The notes beneath the pieces were generated by a model, which saw only the letters and a program-made list of their open reading frames with translations, was not told where the DNA came from and made no database searches. From NCBI GenBank assembly GCA_020632995.1, contig JACKEN010000002.1, positions 124,001-188,000 of the forward strand: DNA of 64,000 nt, given 5' to 3'. The position numbers and the translations under genes are program-made. Shown one piece after another: positions 26,660-34,333 of this stretch. The stretch is from Deltaproteobacteria bacterium (lineage in GTDB: Bacteria; Myxococcota; Kuafuiibacteriia; Kuafuiibacteriales; Kuafuiibacteriaceae). Every line of letters begins with the position of its first letter. The stretch's first letter is position 1.

Positions 26660-28168
26660 TCAACCCTTGGGAAACAACACCGCCCCCGGGTCCGCGGGGC
26701 CCACCGCCCGGCCCGCCCCGAACACCGGCGGGGCGCCCGGATCCAGCCCCAGCTGGGCGAGGATCCGCGCGGAGCTGACCGGGAGGAAAGGTTTGAGTGA
26801 GCAGGCGGTCAGCCGGGTGGCCTCGGCCAGGCCGTACACGATCCGATGCAGGCGCTCCTGCGCCTCCGGATCGCGGGCCAGCCGCCACGGCGCCTCCTCC
26901 GCCACGTAGCGGTTCAGCGCCGCGAGGTGGGCGAAGATCGCCTCGAGGGCCTGGTGGGGCAGGAAGGCCTGCACCGCGGCGTCCACCGTGCAGAGGAGGG
27001 CCTGCGTGGGCTCGGCGAGGGGGGACGGGCCCGGCTCGGGGACCCGGCCCCCGGTGCTCCGACAGAGCCCCGCCACGCGGCGCACCAGGTTGCCCAGCTG
27101 GTCCGCCAGCTCGGCGTCCCGGGCCCGGACCAGCGCGGCCTCGGTGAAGTCGCTGTCGTGGGTGGTGCGGACGTGGCGCAGGAGGAAGTACCTGAGGACG
27201 TCGGTGCCGTACGCGTGGGCGAGGTGCACCGGATCGACGGTGTTGCCGAGGCTCTTGCCGATCTTGTCACCCTCGACCGTGACGTAGGCGTGGACCAGGA
27301 GCTCGTCCGGCACCGGGAGCCCGGCCGAGAGCAGGATGGCCGGCCAGTAGATCGCGTGGAAGCGCAGGACGCCCTTCCCGAGCACGTGGACGCGCCGAGC
27401 CCCGTGCCAGCGCGCCTCGAAGCGGGCCTCGTCGTGGGCGTAGCCGGCGGCGTTGATGTAGTTGGCGAGGGCGTCGAACCACACGTAGATGACCTGGGTC
27501 GGGTCGTCGGGTACCCCGATGCCCCAGCCCCGCGCCCGCGCCACCGAGCGCGAGACGCTGATGTCCTGCAGGCCGAACTGCAGGAACGCGAGCGCCGCGT
27601 TCCTGTGGGCCTCCGGGCGGATCCGCAGGCGGTCCGAGGTGATGAGCTCTGCAAGCTGGTCTGCGAAGCGGCTGAGGCGGAAGAACCAGTTCTCCTCCTC
27701 CACCACCTCGGGCGGGCGTCTGTGCTCGGGGCACAGACCCTCGGGGTCGAGCTCGGCCGGGGTGTAGAAGGCCTCGCAGCCCACGCAGTACAGGCCCCGG
27801 TAGCGCCGGCGGTACAGGTCGCCGCGGGCCAGGCAGGCGCGCCACAGGGCCTCCACCCCTGGGCGGTGGCGGGGGTCGGCGCTGGTGCGGATGAAGTCGT
27901 CGAAGTCGAGGCCGAGGGGCTCGGCCAGGGCCTGGAACAGGGCGGCGTTCTGGGCCACCAGCTGCGCCACTGGGACCCCCGCCGCCTCGGCCGCGCGCGC
28001 GTTCTTGAGGCTGTTCTCGTCGGTCCCGGTGACGGCGAAGACCTCCCGACCTCGCTCGCGGTGGTGGCGCGCCAGGGCGTCGGTGAGGACCAGCTCGGCC
28101 GCGAAGCCCAGGTGGGGGGCGGCGTTGACATAGGGGATGGCAGTGCTGATGAAGATGCGCTCGTTCAC
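26660..28168 (-). CDS. metG: Methionine--tRNA ligase, variant signatures
   Basis: A 502-residue class I tRNA synthetase. The N-terminus reads ISTAIPYVNAAPHLGFA, where PHLGF replaces the HIGH box; the zinc-knuckle region is LYCVGCEAFYTPAEL with CPEH; the KMSKS loop near residue 302 reads GDKIGKSLGN. The anticodon-binding helical domain follows and no C-terminal beta-barrel extension is present. It charges tRNA-Met with methionine. The departures from HIGH and KMSKS could mark a divergent or second MetRS, for example an inhibitor-resistant copy; that needs a genome-wide check. It starts with GTG behind a strong GAGGAGG site. The P450 gene follows 23 bp downstream in the same direction. Confidence 0.88.
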   Translation of the reverse strand: MNERIFISTAIPYVNAAPHLGFAAELVLTDALARHHRERGREVFAVTGTDENSLKNARAAEAAGVPVAQLVAQNAALFQALAEPLGLDFDDFIRTSADPRHRPGVEALWRACLARGDLYRRRYRGLYCVGCEAFYTPAELDPEGLCPEHRRPPEVVEEENWFFRLSRFADQLAELITSDRLRIRPEAHRNAALAFLQFGLQDISVSRSVARARGWGIGVPDDPTQVIYVWFDALANYINAAGYAHDEARFEARWHGARRVHVLGKGVLRFHAIYWPAILLSAGLPVPDELLVHAYVTVEGDKIGKSLGNTVDPVHLAHAYGTDVLRYFLLRHVRTTHDSDFTEAALVRARDAELADQLGNLVRRVAGLCRSTGGRVPEPGPSPLAEPTQALLCTVDAAVQAFLPHQALEAIFAHLAALNRYVAEEAPWRLARDPEAQERLHRIVYGLAEATRLTACSLKPFLPVSSARILAQLGLDPGAPPVFGAGRAVGPADPGAVLFPKG

Positions 28169-28221
28169 GGTGCTCCTCCTCGGGCCGCGGGCGGCCCAGG
28201 CCGAATCGGATGGGGGAGGGT

Positions 28222-28267
28222 GGAGGCCCGCGCGCGGCCTCCGGGTGCACCGCCTGGGATCAGGCGG
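28222..28267. other. Two adjacent GC hairpins in the metG leader region
   Basis: Stem 1 is GGAGGCC/GGCCTCC (28222-28228 with 28236-28242, 7-nt loop). Stem 2 is CCGCCTG/CAGGCGG (28250-28256 with 28261-28267, 4-nt loop). Both are perfect 7-bp stems in the 249-bp divergent gap between metG and the EamA gene. They could form in the metG leader transcript, but no T-run or T-box element is visible, so their role is open. Confidence 0.4.
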
Positions 28268-28417
28268 CAGGACGCACCGGGGCCCCGCGCGGGCTGCGCA
28301 TCTGCATCCCCAGGGCCTTCTCGGTGCGGGTGAACATCGAGATCAGGTTGGCACATCGCGAGCGACGACGACAAGAGGGGCCGTTGACTCCCCGCCGCGG
28401 CCCGGGCACCCAGCGGC

Positions 28418-29299
28418 ATGGGCGAGCTGGCCGCGCTGACCGCCGCGTTCCTGTGGGCGGTGGGGAGCCTCCTGTTCGCCCGGGCCGGCAAGCGCACCGC
28501 GCCGGTGGTGCTGAACCTGGTGAAGACCGCGGGCGGGATGCTGATGACCGCCCTCACCGTGCTCGCCCTGGGCGACCCGCTCTTCCCCACCCACCTGGGT
28601 GCAAGTGAGCTTTCATGGCTGGCGGTCAGCGGGGTCCTCGGCCTCACGGTGGGGGACTCCGCCTTCTTCGTGGCCCTGAACCACCTGGGGGCGAGGAAGG
28701 CCATGCTCCTGTGGGCCATCGTGCCCCTCGCCACCGCCCTGTTGGCGTGGCCGATCCTCGACGAGATCCCCGGGCCGATGGCCGCGGTGGGCGGGGTGGT
28801 GACCCTGGCCGGGGTGGCGTGGGTGCTCAACGAGCGGGCCCCCGACGGGGCGCCGGCCACCACCGGCGTCGGGGTGGGGCTCGCCTTCGGCCTGCTCGCG
28901 GTGGCCTGCCAGGCGGTGGGCAGCGTCACCGCGAAGATGGCGGGGACCCAGCTGGACGCGGTGGGCCTCACCCTTGTGCGCCTCTACTTCGGCACCGCCG
29001 GGCTCCTCATCCAGGTCGCGGTGCAGGGTCGGTTGCGCGAGACGCAGGTGCTGTTGCGGGACGGGCGGGCGCTCCTCCTGGTCCTGACCGCCACCGCCCT
29101 CGGCACCTGGCTCGGGCTGTGGCTGTCGATGGTGGCGCTGAAGCTCACCCTCGCCGCCATCGCCGCGACACTGACCGCCACCAGCCCGATCTTCGTCCTG
29201 CCCCTGTCGCGGATTTTCTTGAAGGAGCGCCTCAGCGTCACCGCGGTGGTGGGTGCCGCGGTGGCGGTGGCGGGGGTGGCGATCCTGGTGCTGCGCTAG
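28418..29299 (+). CDS. EamA family (DMT) transporter
   Basis: A 293-residue inner-membrane protein with ten predicted TM helices in two EamA repeats (about 1-140 and 150-293). The first repeat begins ELAALTAAFLWAVGSLLFARAG and the second GVGVGLAFGLLAVACQAVGSVTAKM, each ending in the characteristic VLGLTVGDSAFFVAL or ATSPIFVLPLSRIFLKERLS. Such carriers export or import amino acids, nucleotides or other metabolites; the substrate is unknown. The stop codon TAG is shared as the palindrome CTAG (29296-29299) with the stop of the convergent membrane-protein gene. Confidence 0.88.
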   Translation: MGELAALTAAFLWAVGSLLFARAGKRTAPVVLNLVKTAGGMLMTALTVLALGDPLFPTHLGASELSWLAVSGVLGLTVGDSAFFVALNHLGARKAMLLWAIVPLATALLAWPILDEIPGPMAAVGGVVTLAGVAWVLNERAPDGAPATTGVGVGLAFGLLAVACQAVGSVTAKMAGTQLDAVGLTLVRLYFGTAGLLIQVAVQGRLRETQVLLRDGRALLLVLTATALGTWLGLWLSMVALKLTLAAIAATLTATSPIFVLPLSRIFLKERLSVTAVVGAAVAVAGVAILVLR

Positions 29300-31182
29300 C
29301 GAGCGCCCGCCGCGGGGCATTGGTCACCGACCCGCTCGTAGATATCGACGGCGCCGAAGGACTGGCGAAGGACCGTCGCGCCTTTGCTCGTCAGCTGCTG
29401 CAGGAGCTGACGGTGGGTCGCGCCGTCCTCGGGGCCGATGACGACCCACCTCACGTCCTCCTGCACCAGCCCCTCGCAGGTCAGACCGCGGAGGAGCTCT
29501 CCGCGGCGCGTGATGCGCTCGGCGGAGACGAAGCCCTCGGTGCCGATGTCCGTCCAGACCTGGGGGAGGCCGCCGAGCTGCGCCCAGCGGAGGCTCTGGG
29601 GACGCGCGCGGTACACGAGCTGACCGACGCCGGCGTGGGCCCGGAGCCAGTCCAGGGCCGCCGTATCGTCGTCGGTGAGCCCGGCGTAGCGACCCGAGCC
29701 CTCCAGCGCAGGATGGTGGGGGAGCCGGCTGCTCCCCCAGAACGGGACCACGTAGGCGACCCCGAACCCCAAGGTGATGGCCCACGCAACCCAAGCTGCA
29801 ATGCGCGGGGTGCGTCCGGGCTGAGCGCCCAGCGCTCGCAGCGTCTCGATGCTGGCCAGCGCGAGGTACAGGTGCGCCGCGGTGGCGAACTTCACGATGT
29901 CCCAGGAGTATTGGTATCGGAAGAGGTTCAGCACGAGCAGGCAGCCGAGGACCAGCAGGCCGATGAGGGCGCGGCCCTGGATCAGGCGCCGGATGCCCAT
30001 CAGGCCGAGGGGCAGGGCGAGCCCGAAGGAGGCCAGGTGCCAGATGATCGTGGGCTCGAGGCCGCCGGCGATCCCACCCTCCGCGGTGACGATGGTGTTG
30101 ACGCCGGCCGAGGCGCCCAGGAGGAAGAAGCCGCCGTACACCGGCGCGGCCGCGGCCGCAACCAGAGTTGCGAGGAGCCGCGTGCGCGCGCCGTGATCAC
30201 CACGCAGGCTCGGCGCGACGTAGAGCACGGCGAGGGCGGGGACGAGGCCGATGAACAGCACCGCGTTGCTCAGGGAGAGCGTCGCGAGGATCAGCCCCAG
30301 CCCCGCGCCACCCCGCCAACGGTCCGTGCGCTGCTCTTCGGAGGTCAGGGCGATCGCGAGCACCGCCAGGGTCAGCGGCAGGCCGAGCGTGAAGGGGTGC
30401 TGGAAGAAGTTCGAAGACAGCGGTGGGTTCAGGAAGGTGGTGCCGACCCACTTCATGCTCTGGACCTCACACAGCGCGGCGGATGAGCACATCGGGCCGT
30501 CCTCGGGCGCGAGGAACGGGAGTCCGCCCGCGAAGAGCGCGAGGAGGAGGAGGTGGGGCGGCACGGGCCCAGCGGCGATGCGGCGCACTGCAGGCGCCGC
30601 GGCGAGGATCGTGAGCAGCGCCAGGGACGCGGTGCTGACGTCGATGGCCACGTCGGTTCGGAGCCCCAGCAGCCTCGCGACCATCGCGGCCAGGAGGTCG
30701 AAGCCGTAGTGGTAGCGGAGCGGCAGGTCGGGGAAGGTCAGGTGTCGAGGCGGATAGGGGCCGTTCTCGATCGCCGAGGTCATCGAGAGGTGCCCCAGGT
30801 AGAGCGTCTCGTCGTGGAAGTTGAAGCGAACGATGGCGGGGAGGACGAGGACGAGGGCGAAGAGCGCGAACCCGAGGATCCGCCACTCGCCTGGCCCGCG
30901 CGGCGCCCCCGGACCGGCGCGCCGCTTCCAGGCGACGAGGTAGCCCAGCGCCCCCGACGCGGACAGGCCGACCACCAGGCCGAGCCGGAAGTCACCGAGG
31001 AGCAGCGCGGTGAGGTGCACGGTGCTCAGCGCCAACGAGAGGGCGAGCACCGCGATCAGGGCCGCTCGATCGAGCCGCGAGTCTCCGGCGGGGAGGAGCT
31101 CCCGGGCCAGGCTGACTACGCCGGGGAGCCAAGCCAGGAGGAGCATCGTGCCGGTCGGCTCGAACACCGCGGCAACATACAC
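29296..31182 (-). CDS. Polytopic membrane protein, GT-C-like
   Basis: A 628-residue protein with roughly a dozen predicted TM segments. A conserved-looking acidic/aromatic loop (FNFHDETLYLGHLSMTSAIENGPYPP, then LRYHYGFDLLAAMVARLLG) lies between early helices, as in GT-C glycosyltransferases that use lipid-linked sugars. The soluble C-terminal tail (about 510-628) resembles the DWLRAHAG...VWTDIGTEGF...RWVVIGPED pattern of such enzymes. The family is not certain. The start is GTG 31182; ATG 31146 at the edge of TM1 is an alternative. It diverges from the DM13 gene. Confidence 0.6.
   Translation of the reverse strand: MYVAAVFEPTGTMLLLAWLPGVVSLARELLPAGDSRLDRAALIAVLALSLALSTVHLTALLLGDFRLGLVVGLSASGALGYLVAWKRRAGPGAPRGPGEWRILGFALFALVLVLPAIVRFNFHDETLYLGHLSMTSAIENGPYPPRHLTFPDLPLRYHYGFDLLAAMVARLLGLRTDVAIDVSTASLALLTILAAAPAVRRIAAGPVPPHLLLLALFAGGLPFLAPEDGPMCSSAALCEVQSMKWVGTTFLNPPLSSNFFQHPFTLGLPLTLAVLAIALTSEEQRTDRWRGGAGLGLILATLSLSNAVLFIGLVPALAVLYVAPSLRGDHGARTRLLATLVAAAAAPVYGGFFLLGASAGVNTIVTAEGGIAGGLEPTIIWHLASFGLALPLGLMGIRRLIQGRALIGLLVLGCLLVLNLFRYQYSWDIVKFATAAHLYLALASIETLRALGAQPGRTPRIAAWVAWAITLGFGVAYVVPFWGSSRLPHHPALEGSGRYAGLTDDDTAALDWLRAHAGVGQLVYRARPQSLRWAQLGGLPQVWTDIGTEGFVSAERITRRGELLRGLTCEGLVQEDVRWVVIGPEDGATHRQLLQQLTSKGATVLRQSFGAVDIYERVGDQCPAAGAR
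30158..30171. repeat. GCAA-N6-TTGC iterated palindrome, copy 7
   Basis: A perfect copy with spacer CCAGAG inside the membrane-protein gene. It is encoded with the locally uncommon codons GCA, ACT and GTT. Confidence 0.8.
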
Positions 31183-31206
31183 CAGGTCGGTGCACCGGCA
31201 CGAAGC

Positions 31207-31260
31207 TCGGTCAGATGACCGATCTGAATTGCGTGTAACGCGGTTCGAGGGGCCTCCGTA
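31207..31260 (+). promoter_or_regulatory. Palindrome and ECF-like promoter before DM13 gene
   Basis: TCGGTCA-GA-TGACCGA at 31207-31222 is a perfect 16-bp palindrome with a 2-bp centre. Twelve bases downstream, TGTAAC (31234-31239) and CGTA (31257-31260), 17 bp apart, resemble an ECF sigma-factor promoter of the GAAC/CGTA type. Transcription would start about 25 bases before the ATG at 31291, which has GGAGGA four bases upstream. Inferred from pattern only. Confidence 0.4.
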
Positions 31261-31290
31261 CCGAGACCAAACCCGCTCTCGGAGGATTAC

Positions 31291-32514
31291 ATGAAGAGAC
31301 TCGACTCCCGCTCGCTCACCCGTGCGTCCGCCATCGCTGCGTCCGCCCTCGCCCTCTTCGCCACGGCTTGCGGTGGTGATGGCGACGGCAACATCGTGCC
31401 CGACATCCAGGCGAGCGATCTCACGCCGCTGCGGGCTGGCACCTTCGTCGCCGACGGTGCCGGCGGCGCCCCGGACGCGACCGGGAGCATCAGCATCGCT
31501 CGCGGCCCCGCGGGCGGTCTGTACGTCGCCCTCGGCGCCGACTTCATGGTCGAGTCCGGCCCCGGCGACACCCAGCTCTACCTCGCGAAGACCGCCGACA
31601 ACATCCAGGCCCAGCGCGACGCCGACCCGGCCAGCGTCTCCGCCGTCATCGGGGTGGTGCCGAACGGCTTCACCGGCTTCATGGCGTACATGGTGCCGGC
31701 CGACGTCAACACCGACGACTTCAACTACCTGATCGTGTGGTGCCCCACCGCGAGCATCAACTTTGGCGCGGCCAGCCTGGGCGATGAGGTCGCCCCCACC
31801 GTGGTGCGGATGGGCGCCTTCGTGAACGACGGCGCGGGCGGCGTGCCCAACGCGGCGGGGACCTTCGAGGTGGTGCGTGACGCAGCGGGGAAGATCTCGC
31901 TGCAGACGGGCGCCGACTTCAAGGTCGACATGGGCCCCGGCGACACCCAGCTCTTCCTCGCTCGCAGCGACGACAGCATCGAGACCCAGCGGAGCGCGGA
32001 CGCCTCCAGCGTGTCCGCGGTCATCGGCACCATCGCCAACGGCGCCACCGGCGCGCTCAGCTTCGAGATCCCGGCCGGCGTCGACCTGAACGACTTCGAC
32101 TACGCGATCGTGTGGTGCCCCTCCGCGGCCATCAACTTCGGCGCGGCGAAGCTCCCCTTGCGCACCGGCGCCTTCGTGGCCGACGGGGCGGGGGGCGCGC
32201 CCGACGCCACCGGCGGGATCGCGTTCGAGCGTGACGCGTCCGGCGCCCTCACCGTGGTGCTCGGCGCGGACTTCATGCAGGAGATGGGCCCCGGCGACAC
32301 CCAGCTCTTCCTCGCCCGCGGTGACGGCAACATCAACGAGCAGAAGATGGCGAGCGCGGCCGCGGTGTCCCCCGCCTTCGGCGTGGTGCCGAACGGCGCC
32401 ACCGGTGGCCTGACGCTGACCGTGCCGGCCGGGGTCGAGACCGACGCCTTCGACTACGCGATCATCTGGTGCCCCACCGCCGGCGTGAACTTCGGCGCCG
32501 CGCGCCTGAACTGA
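31291..32514 (+). CDS. Lipoprotein with three tandem DM13 domains
   Basis: A 407-residue lipoprotein (signal to Cys27, ALFATACGG). The mature part is three copies of a roughly 115-residue domain (about 49-163, 174-287 and 290-407). Each has RxGxFVxDGAGGxPxAxG at the start, LGADFxxxxGPGDTQLxLA in the middle, GVVPNGxTG and the closing [VI]WCPxAxxNFGAAxL with one Cys (151, 276, 394). This is the DM13 pattern, in which a single Cys is proposed to support redox activity. A tandem triple is unusual. An outer-membrane barrel gene follows 87 bp downstream. Confidence 0.8.
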   Translation: MKRLDSRSLTRASAIAASALALFATACGGDGDGNIVPDIQASDLTPLRAGTFVADGAGGAPDATGSISIARGPAGGLYVALGADFMVESGPGDTQLYLAKTADNIQAQRDADPASVSAVIGVVPNGFTGFMAYMVPADVNTDDFNYLIVWCPTASINFGAASLGDEVAPTVVRMGAFVNDGAGGVPNAAGTFEVVRDAAGKISLQTGADFKVDMGPGDTQLFLARSDDSIETQRSADASSVSAVIGTIANGATGALSFEIPAGVDLNDFDYAIVWCPSAAINFGAAKLPLRTGAFVADGAGGAPDATGGIAFERDASGALTVVLGADFMQEMGPGDTQLFLARGDGNINEQKMASAAAVSPAFGVVPNGATGGLTLTVPAGVETDAFDYAIIWCPTAGVNFGAARLN

Positions 32515-32583
32515 TCGAGTCCCCCCAAGCTGCTACCTGGGGGCGGGGCCGGCGCCCCTCCTGTCGCCGGCCTCGCCCCGCCC

Positions 32584-32597
32584 GCAAGAGGAGTTGC
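32584..32597. repeat. GCAA-N6-TTGC iterated palindrome, copy 8
   Basis: A perfect copy with spacer GAGGAG. It ends four bases before the ATG at 32602, and its spacer doubles as the Shine-Dalgarno sequence of that gene. Confidence 0.8.
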
Positions 32598-32601
32598 CAC
32601 C

Positions 32602-33456
32602 ATGCGTTGGGCTCTCGCCGCGCTCTGCACCTGTGCCTCCGTCGCCGGCCCTCGGGCCGCCCACGCCTACAGCGGCTTCCTGAAGGCGCCGGGTGAGGGC
32701 TACGCGAAGGTCTCCTACAGCACGATCACCTCGAACCGCTTCTACGACACCGAGGGTGACCTGTTCGACCTCGGGTCGAACTTCAACCAGCAGAACGTCA
32801 TGCTCTACGGCGAGGTCGGCGTGCTCCCGTACCTCACGCTGGGCTTGAACGCGCCGGTGCTCCGGCTCAACAGCTTCGAGACCAGCCGCACCGCGGCGGG
32901 CGTCGGTGACCTGCAGCTCTTCGCGAAGTCCGGGCTCGAGCTCTACACCATCCACGCCGCGCTCATCGTGGCGGCGGAGCTCCCCACCGGGCGCTCCGAG
33001 TACCTGGTCGACACGGACTTCGAGGGCATCAAGAGCAACCTGCCCACCGGGGATGGCGAGACCAACTTCTGGCTGCGGCTCGCGCTCTCACGGAGCCTGC
33101 CCACCCCCGACTGGATCCCCGCGTACGTGTCCGCCGACGTGGGCTACAACCTGCGCACGAAGTACCACGGCCAGCTCCAGGCCGGGTTCGAGCTCGGCGT
33201 CTCGGTGCTCGGGTACGTGTGGCTCCAGGGCAGCGTGAACGCGCAGTTCGCGCCGACCCCCACCGAGGACCTGGATCCGTCCGGGGTGTTCCTGTTCGGC
33301 GAGGGCACCGAGTACGTGGCGGGGGGCTTCTCGGCCTCCGCCAACATCCCCCGCACGCCGCTGTGGGTCACCTTCGACTTCAGGAACACGTTCGCGAACC
33401 TGCGGAACCTCTACGCCGGCTCCAACTTCGGGGTCGGCCTCGCCGCGAGTTGGTGA
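32602..33456 (+). CDS. Outer-membrane beta-barrel protein
   Basis: A 284-residue exported protein with signal peptide MRWALAALCTCASVAGPRAAHA. The mature chain is built of amphipathic strands with alternating aromatics (YAKVSYSTITSNRFY, NVMLYGEVGVLPYLTLGLNAPVL, FGVGLAASW at the C-terminus ending in Trp), typical of a 12- to 14-strand outer-membrane barrel. The sequence PTGRSEYLV, GDGETNFWLRLALS resembles transporter-type barrels found in myxobacteria. The ribosome site AGGAG lies inside a GCAA-N6-TTGC palindrome. It follows the triple-DM13 lipoprotein gene and may act with it. Confidence 0.7.
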   Translation: MRWALAALCTCASVAGPRAAHAYSGFLKAPGEGYAKVSYSTITSNRFYDTEGDLFDLGSNFNQQNVMLYGEVGVLPYLTLGLNAPVLRLNSFETSRTAAGVGDLQLFAKSGLELYTIHAALIVAAELPTGRSEYLVDTDFEGIKSNLPTGDGETNFWLRLALSRSLPTPDWIPAYVSADVGYNLRTKYHGQLQAGFELGVSVLGYVWLQGSVNAQFAPTPTEDLDPSGVFLFGEGTEYVAGGFSASANIPRTPLWVTFDFRNTFANLRNLYAGSNFGVGLAASW

Positions 33457-34302
33457 TCAGGGCACCCGCAGCTCGCCCCGGCCCACCACCACCACCTCGC
33501 CGCCGACCTCCACGCGTGAGAGGCGCTCTGCGCTGCCGTGCACCTCGGCGGTGAGGGTGGAGGGGCGTCGGAGCTCTCGGCCCTGCGCGATGGTCAGCGT
33601 CTCGCCGAATCGAGCCCAGCCGTGGCGGCAGGCGTGGGCGCCGATCGGCCCCGCGGCGGAGCCGGTGGCGGGGTCCTCGGCCACCCCGACCCCGGGGGCG
33701 AAGACCCGGGTCACCAGGCCGCCCTCCGCCCGCGCGAACACCGCGACCCCGCCCTCGTGCAGGGCGGCCAGCCGGCCGAGATCGGGCGTGAGGCCGGCGA
33801 CGACGGCGGGGTCGTCCACCGCCACCATCACGTGGCGCGGGCCCAGGTCGTAGATCTCCAACGGCAGGCTGGCCTGCGGGACCCCGAGGGCCGCGAGGAG
33901 GGCCACGGGCTCCGGCCAGGGGGTGATCTTGGGCAGGGGCTGGAGCATGCGGCCGCCCCGGACGTCGGCCCCCTCCCGATCCAGCTCCACCGAGATGGTC
34001 CCCGCCCCGGTCTCGAGGAGCAGCGGGTTGAACTGGACGGTGCGCCCGATGACGCAGGCCGCCCCGAGCACCGGGTGCCCGGCGAAGGGGAGCTCGGTCT
34101 GAGGGGTGAAGATCCGGAGCTTCATCGTGCCGCCCTGGGCGGGCGGGAGGAGGAACACCGTCTCGGAGAGGTTCATCTCCCGCGCGATGGCTTGCAGGGT
34201 GTCCTGCGCGAGGCCGGCGGCCCCGCTGAACACCGCGAGGGCGTTCCCGGTCAGGGGGCGGGCGGTGAAGACGTCGCAGAGGGTGTAGCGGAGGTTCGGC
34301 AC
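33457..34302 (-). CDS. PhzF family isomerase
   Basis: A 281-residue PhzF-like protein. It has the family start YTLCDVFTARPLTGNALAVF, the catalytic glutamate in NLSETVFLLPP (Glu47), RIFTPQTELPFAGHPVLGAA and the phosphate-loop-like AEDPATGSAAGPIGAH. PhzF proteins isomerise or epimerise small acids; only a few make phenazines, and no phenazine genes are present, so the substrate is unknown. The start is GTG 34302. It ends directly at the stop of the convergent barrel gene. Confidence 0.92.
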   Translation of the reverse strand: MPNLRYTLCDVFTARPLTGNALAVFSGAAGLAQDTLQAIAREMNLSETVFLLPPAQGGTMKLRIFTPQTELPFAGHPVLGAACVIGRTVQFNPLLLETGAGTISVELDREGADVRGGRMLQPLPKITPWPEPVALLAALGVPQASLPLEIYDLGPRHVMVAVDDPAVVAGLTPDLGRLAALHEGGVAVFARAEGGLVTRVFAPGVGVAEDPATGSAAGPIGAHACRHGWARFGETLTIAQGRELRRPSTLTAEVHGSAERLSRVEVGGEVVVVGRGELRVP

Positions 34303-34333
34303 CCCGCGCTTATAGCCGCGGCGGGCGACGCGG

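Noticed and set aside
25023..26909. A 628-codon plus-strand open frame opposite the P450
   Set aside because: It is a Val/His/Glu-rich antisense shadow, as expected in high-GC DNA, and the minus strand encodes a clear CYP51.
28169..28417. T-box or S-adenosylmethionine riboswitch in the metG leader
   Set aside because: Only two simple hairpins are seen; no T-box bulge or SAM-binding core can be recognised.
29296..29299. CTAG shared by two convergent stop codons
   Set aside because: Real, but a trivial outcome of compact convergent genes using TAG.
31239..31250. GGTTCGA resembling a tRNA T-loop
   Set aside because: No acceptor, anticodon or D arms can be folded around it.
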